From Chloromonas sp. AAM2 (lineage: Eukaryota; Chlorophyta; Chlorophyceae; Chlamydomonadales; Chlamydomonadaceae): a stretch of DNA of 10,764 nucleotides. Below are positions 1 through 9,145 of this stretch, piece after piece (the first letter of the stretch is position 1; each line of letters opens with the position of its first letter). The notes beneath the pieces are model-generated. The model did no database searches. It was not told the DNA's origin and was given only the letters and a program-made list of their open reading frames with translations. The position numbers and the translations under genes are program-made. Location: the NCBI GenBank assembly GCA_004335635.1, contig QAXH01004317.1, positions 6,539-17,302 of the forward strand. The letters are read 5' to 3'.

Positions 1-256
1 CCCTATCATGCCCCTATCATGCCCCTATCATACTGTTTTATGACATGTGGTGCTATCATGCCCCTATCATGCCCCTGTCATGCCCCTATCATACTGTTTT
101 ATGACATGTGGTGCTATCATGCCCCTATCATGCCTTTATCATGCCCCTATCATACTGTTTTATGACATGTGGTGCTATCATGCCCCTATCATGCCCCTGT
201 CATACTGTTTTATGACATGTGGTGCTATCATGCCCCTATCATGCCCCTATCATGCC
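1..256. repeat. Composite minisatellite: 11-bp unit nested with a 28-bp spacer
   Basis: The base unit is the 11-mer CATGCCCCTAT with point variants. It is interrupted four times by a 28-bp segment beginning CATACTGTTTTATGACATG at 29, 90, 151 and 201. Spacings are 61, 61 and 50, that is 28+33, 28+33 and 28+22, so higher-order units differ by one 11-mer. It lies in the intron or flank just downstream of exon 16 and continues past the left edge. The plus-strand ORFs across it are repeat artefacts. Confidence 0.92.
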
Positions 257-298
257 CTAAATGTCAATCTCAGCCCTCTGCCCCTCATCATCAGTCAC

Positions 299-479
299 CT
301 GAAGCGTTGACTGCAGTTGGTTCAGTTGGTGCTGTTGGTGCTCCACTGCCACTGCGCTAGTGGCCAGCTCCGCCAATAGAGCAGACACCTTCTCCCGCTC
401 GACCGCCACCAGCTCGTGCAGTGCACGGGACGCACTGCCTCGCAACAAGTTTCCAGGACCGGCCGGACCACCAGCCGTC
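299..479 (-). CDS. CFAP57: Exon 16 in window: C-terminal helical segment
   Basis: The exon is 181 nt, phase 2 in and phase 0 out, after GTCCTCCCTCAG and ending CTTCAG before GTGACT. It begins TAGGPAGPGNLL and continues as a helix, ALHELVAVEREKVSALLAEL, then HQQHQLNQLQSTLQ. Animal CFAP57 also has a short terminal helix after its variable tail. Phase match to exon 15 and the duplicated acceptor upstream (541-583) support this start. It could instead be an exon of a neighbouring minus-strand gene; an exon 15 to exon 16 spliced read would decide. The continuation is off the left edge. Confidence 0.55.
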
Positions 480-3400
480 CTGAGGGAGGACACAACAGCG
501 CAGGTGTTTAGTAACTAACAAAGGATGTAACAGTAGACACAACGGGACACACGTTGCCAGGACCGGCGGGGCAGCCGGCCGTCCTGAGAGATGAAACGAA
601 CGCAACATTGCGTGGTACTGGATTTTCCTTTACAATTCCCCTGAACCAAAACGGCCGTAGGTGGATTCAAGGCCAAGAGCCTAGCTAGACGGAAGGCCAA
701 TGACGAACTATCTAATCAACTAACTAACTGACTAACTAATTAACCAACTAATAAGTCTACGTTGACCTTTGATAGATGGCCGCCAGTCCTTCCAAACATT
801 CAGTTGGTTATGTTCCTTTTGCAGCCCTTAGTTCCCCTCACACTCGGCCTTGATTTCCGGATCAGAGTAGCCTAGCCAGGTTTTAGCGACCCTAACTAAA
901 GCCAAGCCAACTAAGCACTTTGCAACATTTGAAAAGCACCCTGCTTGCCACAACACAGTGACTGGTAGCTCGAATTGACCTTCAACGAATGCAAGGCCAA
1001 CAGAGCTAGCCACCGCACCTGTATGTGCAAGTACCCAGACCCTGAGTGGCTGCAAGGTCAACTTGCTCTGGATAAGCTCAAGCAGAACAGCTAATGCTTT
1101 CCCCTCTTTCCACCCATGCGATCACCCTTGCTTGCCGACTTGCCGGCTTGCCAACTTGCAAGCCCCTTTTTCCCTTGTTGCGATTTTGCGTGCTTGCCAA
1201 CCCACCTGTACGCATGAGTGCCGGGGGAAGCGGAGGACGGTCTTTGCTGCGCCCCGGCGTTGCGGCCCCCAACCCCCGCCGTAGCCGGCCGCCGCCGATA
1301 TAAACTCCCACTCCCGCCTCCACCAACCATCCTGACGCCGCCACCGCTGCAACTCCCGTTTGCCGCCCCTTGCAAGCCTTCTTCTTCCTCTTCCTGGGCG
1401 CCATCCAGGCCTCTTTGGTCATCTGGTGCTCGTTCCGTTTCTGCAGCCGTTTCTAAGACGTTTCTGGACCCTGGCAGGTCGCCGCCATGGCGCAGGTGCT
1501 CCTCCAAAAGCCTGCACACAGAGAACGGACATTTGTAACAGAATGCTAGGTGCAAGTTACATTTCTGTATCTGTGCGGGTCACACTGGTTGTAACTGCAT
1601 GTCACATCATGTATAATCGACATTCTGAACGCAACAGGCTTGGCTGTGGTATGAAATCGAATTAAATCCTCCATGTAACCGACTCACTGACCCACAGACT
1701 GACCCACCCACGTACAAAATGAGCAAACAGACAGAAAACGCCGTACCTGTGCCTTGTACCCAGCTCTCTGAGGGTGCTTGAGGTCGAGGCCAACCGACGA
1801 CTCAATTCCCGGTTGTCCTGAACAGCAACCTGAAAGAAACGGAGAAACGCGCAAGTGAAGCAGGACAGAGCACTTTCCATTTGCCGCGGCCATGCTGTCA
1901 ACGGAGAACGGAAACCAACAAAACTGCAATCATTGAAGGTGCATACCGCCCTCAATCATGTCGTTATCTCAACATAAGGCTGATAAGAGTCACACTGGCA
2001 ACATTACTTCAGATGGGCGAGAGTGTAAGGGCAGTTATGGCTTGTGCATGTGGTCATGTCGGTTACCTGTAACTCTCTGAGCAGTTGTACGTTATGATGC
2101 ACCATGGTACGCCGGTCCGACTTGGTCTGCCTTTGGTCCTCCTGTAAAACAGTGATCAGATGGCAAAGGTGCTCAGAAAGGCGCACTGGGGATGGGCATG
2201 ACTGGGGCCACAAAGAGTGGGCCACGATGAGAAGTGGCACGGAGCTTCGTACCAGCAGTCCTCTGCCACTTTGTGGTTTGATCACTTCTTGCTCAGGGTA
2301 GGTAGGTCAGGGCGGTACACATCCCGACCGGTGTCATGTGACAGCTTCCCTGATGTAAAACTGCCTTGCAAGGAGCGGGCTTGGATCAGTCCAGATTTTC
2401 TTTGCATGAAGCAGGGCAATGCTTATCAGAACGGTTGCCTGAGTCAGGAAATGCCCCCACGACCGAAGTAAGCCGATCCTCGGCCCATGGACTGTAGGCT
2501 TGCCTTAGGCCTACCCTAGGCCTTAGCTCTCTAGGTACTGGTCCCAGCTCCCACCTCTAGCCTACGAGTCATGAGCTGTTTCCTTAGCTCGCTGATATGA
2601 AGGTGTTGAGTTACCCTAGGCTTACCCTAGGCTCTCACCTCTAGCCTATGAGTCATAAGCTGTGTCCTTAGCTCGCTCATATGAAGGTGTCGAGTTAACT
2701 CGGCTTCCACTTGAGAGTTGCTCCTCTGATGGCTGCCGCCTGATGTGGCGTACTTGGAGTATAACTCCTGGGTGTGAGAAACGGTTGCGAAACGTGTGAG
2801 AAACGTGCTGTCAAACACGTGCTGTCTTCTAGAGCCTGTCATCTCCTCGGTTTGCTGCCGCCTAGGGTGGCTTACTTGTACTACAACGCCTGAGTAAGGG
2901 GACCACGTGGGTGAGAGTGAGTGAGGGGGTCACGTGGGTGAGAGTGAGTAAGGGGACCATGTGGGTGAGAGTGAGTGAGGGGGTCACGTGGGTGAGTGTG
3001 AGTAAGGGGACCACGTGGGTGAGAGTGAGTGAGGGGTCACGTGGGTGAGAGTGAGTAAGGGTGTCAAGCGGGCCGTTGTGCATGAGTGGTATTCATGGGG
3101 CAGGCACGCATAATTCCGCCGACCCCAGCCTCACTCACTTTTGGTCAGAGCAGGGGGACCTGGCACCCACCCACCCCTAACAGCCGTCCTACAGGTCCAT
3201 TGCAAACTTTGAGCATGCCATTGTGCTCAGTTTCATGAGAGTACGGTGGTATTCTTTACATATCTTCGCTTGTGAGACGATAAGACAAACACATGCACTG
3301 CGCACCTCGAAGCCCTTCTGTCTGGCACTCTTCTGTCCGGTCCCCGCACTGCCTCGCTCCTCGCTGGCGTTCCACACGGCCGCCACGTCGGCACTGAACA

Positions 3401-6400
3401 TGCGCAAGAGCGACTCCTGGTGCGCAATGCGCAACTGCACGCACACGTGCGGTAGCGAAGATGTAAGTAAACAAATAAAAGTGAACGAGTGAGGGCAGCC
3501 AGGTCGGCACTGAACATACGTAACAGGAAGGCTCCTGGTGCGCTATGCGCAACTGCATGCACATGCGTGACAGCAGCGTCATATTTGATTACTGAAAACA
3601 TCGAGAACATGGAAACGATTTACAACGTGACTTGAGTTTTTTTATTTTCAGGTTTTTTCGTCCCTGAGTTGCGGGACACATCCCTTGTGTGCATTGTGCG
3701 TATCGACACGGATGTGACAAGACAACAACAACGGCTGGGTATGATACGCGTACAGAACCTGCACGGCGTGAATGACACAGTCCAGGTTTGAGTGACACAG
3801 CCAGTGACCACTCGTGTTCATGGACCAGGCTTTGGATGCGGTTGCTCGGTCCGCTGGCTGCTGCCCAGTTATCTGGCACATGCTGCCACCTTCTATTATC
3901 CCGTTTGGCCAACAATCCCGATTCTTCCTCCTCCCATTCCATCTGAGAAAGAGAGAGAGAGAGAGGAAGAGAGAGAAGGAGAGAGAGGGCAAGAGAGAGG
4001 GCAAGAGAGAGGGCGAGAGAGAGGGCAAGAGAGAGGGCGAGAGAGAAAGAGTGAGAGAGACTCAGTTACCTTTGCTGATGCGAGTTCGGTCTTGAGTGCC
4101 CTTGTGTAGCTGTCCTTCTCCCCCAGGGCCCGCGACTGGGCGCTGGACTGCGCCAGCCGCTCGATCATTTCAGCCTGGTGCTTTTCGACCTCCTGTTGGA
4201 GAGAGCGAACCTCGGCCTTGCGTGGCTCCAGCTCGGAGTAATACGCCTCGGCCTGTGAGTGAGTGAGTTGGTGAGTGAGGAGTGAATGAGTGAGTGAGTG
4301 GTGTGTGTGTGTGTGTGCACGGCTCAAGCTCCCACGGACAAGCCTCAGCCTGTGAGTGTGAGTGAGTGATTGTGAGAGCGGGTGTGTAAGCGAGTGAGTG
4401 AGTCAGTGTGAGTGAGTGCTCAAGCTCGGAGTGATGCGCCTCAGCCTGTGAGTAAGAGTGAGTGTCTGGGTGTGGGAGATGAGGGAGTGAGTGGGCATAC
4501 GGATTCGTCACTTGGAAACTCCAGCCAAGTGAGTGAGTTTGAGTGTGGGCACATCTGACAAGAAACATTACTGATCATTGACATACTGCTCATGATCATC
4601 AACTTGCTACACACACTGACTTGTCTCGTTCACTCCAGTCCCTGTCCATGTGCATCCTGACCTCACCTTGTACGCCAGGACGTACTTGTGCTTTTCCAGA
4701 TCCTGAACCTTGTGACGCAGCACCTGAAACGGACAGAAACGGACCAGCAGCATATGGTGACTTAAAGGCCATACGCACATAGCGGAAGATACTGCATTTT
4801 GGGCCACAGTAGCCCAGACCAGCCTATACTTAACCCTAGGCCGCCTTCACATGAACAAAACACCGGCTACAAAACCAGCATCTCAGCAGGCCACCCTAGA
4901 TGACTGACCCCAGCTGTCTGCCTTGCCTGTGGTGTGCCGTACTTGTCCACTAGATGTAACGCTGTTGTAGCCCCAGCCATCATAATTGTAACCTCGACCC
5001 TAAGTCGCTACTCTAGATGCCTTACCCTGCCTGTGGAGTATCGTAGTTGTCTGCTAGGACTAGCACAGCCCAGTGTAAGAGTATACCAACCTTGACACTG
5101 AAATTAACTTGGACCTGACTACATCAACCCACAACTCTAGCTTATAACCCTAGGCCTCCCCAGGTGCTTGGCCATTAGGCCATGTAAGCAAAAACACAAG
5201 ACGCACTAGGACAAGTGCCTGGCCCGACCTGTAGGGTGTCGTAGTTGTCGGCCAGCACGGCCTCCCGCTCGTGCAGCTCACGCTCAAGCTTGGCAACCGT
5301 TTCCTGGCTCTCATCCACGGCGTCCTGCACGAAAACGGTTGGTGCTGAGATGCTTAGGCGCCATGCATCATTAACACCACCAATGTTACACGACATTCGC
5401 AGGTACTCCCTCTAACTCACATCACCACAAGGGATGTCATCATTATGGTCGGAGAGGGGGAAAACAGCTTTTATCGAAATGTTTGGACGCCACATGATCT
5501 CACAGAAAAGATGGAGATGGGTGTGGAGGTGTTTGGTAAGGTTGGCTTGTGGCACACAAGTTCCATCAGTTGTGAATGTGCAATGCATACTTCCACACGT
5601 AAAAACGATTGCAGGTGGGAGTACAATGCTCCAGCTGGAGCAATGCACCGGAAGATTAGCGGCAAAGCAAAGTGATATTACTATGTACGATATTATGTAT
5701 TGCCCCATACTGCAGATACCGCGCCAGGCAATCATACCAAGTACGGCACTTCCAACCCCTCCCCACCTGCAGCTTGGCGTTATCCTTGAGCAGTTTCTCC
5801 AGCCGTTTCTGGTCGAGCGCCTTTTCCCCCTTGAGCCTGAGACTGGCTCTCTTTAGCAGGTTCAGCTCTGCCCTCAGTGTGCCCTCTTTCTGGTCGGACG
5901 CCAGGGCGGCCGCGGATAGCTTGGCGTTGAGGCGTTCATCAGCAACGTCATAGTCAACTTCTGCCTGCGATAACGGACGATTAAAACGGTCACAGAAACC
6001 GCCACCAATAGTAATAGAAGTGGGACAGCTGGGCGTTCAGTGGACCCTCACCCTTTCCTGTCCCCATATCCCCCTCTGATTATCATCCCGGTAAACATCA
6101 TCGCCCCCCCCTCCTCTACCTGATTAGCGTACTCTGCCCAGAACGTCTGTGTGTCTTCGTTTGCCGCCTTGGCCTCAGTTAGCTGCTGTTGTGCCTTGGC
6201 CAGGGCACGCGAATGGCGCTCGTGGATCGACTGGATCTCTGCCTGGAAAGGCGGACACGGCAGAGAAGCATCACAAGTCAGCGCTGTCGTTGTTGTTGCT
6301 ACATGAAACAACAGAAGGAACAAGCAGTTGGTTGAGGGCGAGAGGGGCAAGTAGCATTGTGTAGACTCAGGGCCGGAAGCGGATGGACAAGTCTTGGAAG

Positions 6401-8077
6401 AGGCCGAGCAGCACATTCTTATTCATACATCCTTACATTTGACTTTGGCCTGGGCCAAAAGTCTTACATTGATGTATGTATATTCTTTTTATTACATCAG
6501 GGGGACCCACATTGATGCCAAAGCAGACTTTCTGCTTTCCTCCGCTACGCCATGGCAGCCAAACCCCTTACTTGGTGTGCAGCCGCCATGCGCTTCATCT
6601 TCTCCTCGAGCTTGTAGTGCCTGTCGTCGGCAGCTGCCTGTGCAGCCCTGAGCTTCTCTCCTTCCAGCTCCAAGCGTTTGTCAAACAGAAGCTCTAACTC
6701 TTCCGCAGCGGCCAAGTGGGCATTTTCCAACGTCTGCACGTGCAAGGGAAACGGTGGAAAACGTGTAAAAAAAGCGCCTCGAGGTCTTCAGCGGCAGCCA
6801 GGTGGGCATTCTCTAACATCTGCAAGGGCAGGGGTCACAAACGCCCAAAAACCGTTCAATCATCCTTGGGCCGCTGTCCAAGGTATCAGGGCCTGTTGCA
6901 ATCTCGAGTTGGCAGGAAATGTTGAGCAAAAGTCATAGTAAACGTGCCCAAGCGCCAGCCCAGGTCCGATCAAAAATTCACCTCTGAACCCAATTCTCCC
7001 AAGACGGCAACACACCACGTTTGTTGGCCCGCAAATAAGCAGGAATGCTGCTTAGCATGCTCCCGCCTACAAACCGCCTCTGCCATCAGCTGCCATCAGC
7101 TGCTCAGCATGCTTCGCCCAAAGCGAATGGACAGCGGTCGCATGTTGCGCAGCTCGGCCCCGTGAGCCCGGCCACGCCAGCCTAAACCCTGCCGTTGAGC
7201 CCGCTGACAGCCCCTCCCTGCAGCCGCCCATAGGCCTCAGCAACCTCCGCACACCACTCCCACCTCACAAACGTCCCACCCTAAGTCTACTCCCGTGGAA
7301 GGCCAGCAGATGTCTGGAGCACACAGAACAGGCAGGCGCATGCAGCATACACAGCAGATGACAGCCCGCTGAGCAGTCCCACCCCAACTGAAGGCCATGC
7401 AAACAACAACAACACCAACTCCCACCGCACACACCGGCTCACCTTGACAATTTCCTTTTCCTTCTCCCCTGCCATTTCCCGATGTGCTCCCAGCTCAGTG
7501 TGCTTTGCGTCCAGCTGCGCCTTGGTGGCGGATAGCTCAGCCTCAAGTCGTGCCACAGCCTCGCGTAGAGCCTGGAAAACACGCAAACACAAGTACAGAC
7601 ATGAGTTTAAACAAATTGATATAAATGTCATTTTTTGGGCGTCCAGTTGCGCCTTGCTACTGGACAGCTTAAGCTCAAGACGCACTACGGCCTCACACAG
7701 AGCCTGGGAACACAAAATGCAAACACACTTATCGATTACTGCTAATGTAATCTAGGTAGTGTTATTAATATTACTAGTAAACTGACAAAAAGTGTACATT
7801 ATTTAAGCCCTACCTGTGCAGTCCTGAATGCTGCGTACTCTGCATCGCTCTTGATCGTTCCCAGCATCCCGGCCAAGTCCACCAGTTTATGCACACTGCC
7901 AGCCAGACGCTCGACGGGCACTAGCACGGTGGGGGTCAGGGTGACGTCACCCCCATTGGCACCCCCTAGGGCTGAGGTGGTGGCGTCTGAAGCGCCACCG
8001 CTGGCCTCGACAAGAGCACCACCTGCACACGTGGGCAGCAAATTGATAAATGAAATAAAATAAAATAAATAAAATAA

Positions 8078-8109
<32 letters not shown>

Positions 8110-9100
8110 CAACCAATAAATCAAATCACATCACTCCCACCCCGTTCTAGGGCAGATGTCTAATCAACACCCTGATATAGCACGTGAGGCCTCAAAAAGA
8201 GTACCACCTGCGCATGGGAAAATGTGGAGAAATTGCGATGGCTGAGCAAAAGAGCAAGGTAGAGGTGGATACCGTCCTAGGGTTGATCCTGCCCTGGGCA
8301 ACACAGATGACGTGAGAGTTATCACATCCTGTTCTGACCCAGACACAGCCAAAAACCGTTCCCTGACCTGGACCGTCTGAATGCCCCTTTGAGACGCTGT
8401 TGAGTATTTGCCATGTCCAGTTTCATAACACATCCTCACACTTTAACGTACATTCTTACACTTCAAACACAGTTCCACCTGCCTAGCACCAGCGCCAGGC
8501 CTGACAGCACACAGCCAGCATGCGAGGCGGTGCTGAGCATTCCGTGCTTAAAGCTATAAGTAGTATGTTTGGTTTTTCCTTCAATTTGATCGACGTTTTT
8601 GTTTTTTACTTTGATTTTAATACTACATTTTTTTTAACATATGACATATTTTATTAAACACCCCACTTACCTAGTACCAGGGCTAAGCTTGACAGCAGCA
8701 CACAGCCGTCATGTGATGCTGTTATCAGCATGGCGCGCTCAGGAAAGGCCACCATGTGGCTGATGGGCCCGGTGCCCGCATGCAGACGGGCCGTGTGTGG
8801 GGTGATAAATCGGTCCATGCCCGGGGGCGCGGGGAAACTGACGGGCCACTGGTAAGACACCAGGCAGCCTGAAAGGAGTGATACCAGTTGCGGCAACGGA
8901 TGTCATTGATTGATGGAATGTGATAAAGTAACGCATGGTTGCAGGCAAATTATAATCATCAGGTCGTCGTGGAGTGAGAGGCGGGTGGTATGACCGATCT
9001 CACACAAGACAAGGCAGTCAAGGGGGGCTGAAGATTGAAGCAAGTGTTTGACATTGACATGGCAAGTGTACCGTATCAGCGCCGAATAAAGTCGACATTG

Positions 9101-9145
<45 letters not shown>

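Larger units (their letters stand above)
480..1205 (-). other. Intron between exons 15 and 16
   Basis: This is a predicted 726-nt phase-2 intron with GTGGGT donor and CTCAG acceptor. It holds the exon 16 partial copy at 541-583 and a degenerate TAAC/TAAT tetranucleotide tract at about 709-753. The first 113 nt contain the alternative stop at 1091-1093. The stretch 754-1090 has no recognisable coding sequence. Confidence 0.55.
2768..3305 (-). other. Intron between exons 11 and 12
   Basis: A 538-nt phase-0 intron (GTGCGC...CACCCAG). It holds the 27-bp minisatellite and the decayed exon 12 copy. The part 3064-3305 shows nothing recognisable. Confidence 0.72.
3435..4069 (-). other. Intron between exons 10 and 11
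   Basis: A 635-nt phase-0 intron (GTAACT...TGCAG). It contains the exon 11 copy, a GA-rich tract at 3945-4060 next to the donor, and about 380 bases (3560-3944) with no coding or structural signal I can support. Confidence 0.72.
4253..4545. repeat. GAGT-rich tract interleaved with the exon 10 copies
   Basis: Short (GAGT)n, (GT)n and related runs fill the intron between exons 9 and 10. They separate the three versions of the exon 10 start. The runs probably grew from the CACTCACTCACAG acceptor flank, copied with each duplication and then slipped. Confidence 0.8.
4724..5228 (-). other. Intron between exons 8 and 9
   Basis: A 505-nt phase-0 intron (GTCGGG...GTTTCAG). It carries two copies of the exon 8 end about 103-108 bases apart, with similar CCTAGG/ACCCTA-rich flanks, so much of 4900-5170 looks like a decayed tandem array. 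The rest is unremarkable. Confidence 0.72.
8023..8670 (-). other. Intron between exons 2 and 3
   Basis: A 648-nt phase-1 intron (GTAAGT...TGTGCAG). It has copies of both neighbours' ends: exon 2's 3' end near its start and exon 3's 5' end near its finish. Also present are a T-rich stretch at about 8570-8660 and the (AAT)n tract. Confidence 0.75.

Noticed and set aside
47..310. Plus-strand ORFs over the left minisatellite
   Set aside because: They translate the 11-bp/28-bp repeat (CPYHAP repeats) and have no conserved features.
1091..1205. Treating the ORF to 1091 as the certain end of the gene
   Set aside because: A good phase-2 donor at 1206 fits the next exon, so the stop is recorded only as an alternative.
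2142..2285. Open frame upstream of exon 13 as additional coding sequence
   Set aside because: It precedes a strong acceptor (CTGTTTTACAG), has Pro/Ser/Leu-rich non-helical content, and would interrupt the family match.
2896..3063. CRISPR array
   Set aside because: Units are contiguous without unique spacers, in a spliced eukaryotic gene; it is a minisatellite.
3233..3610. Overlapping minus-strand ORFs reading through both exon 11 and its copy
   Set aside because: Out-of-frame readings of the duplicated segment (Cys/Arg-rich); only 3306-3434 in one frame matches CFAP57.
5434..5856. 140-residue plus-strand ORF
   Set aside because: It covers an intron and antisense of exon 7, with no recognisable domain or start context.
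7067..7252. Possible extra exon in the long intron between exons 4 and 5
   Set aside because: It lacks a convincing acceptor/donor pair in phase 0 and heptad pattern, and exons 4 and 5 already join in phase.
7636..7703. Complete duplicated exon (mutually exclusive exon pair with exon 4)
   Set aside because: The copy covers only the first half of the exon and has no donor, so it cannot be spliced as an independent exon.
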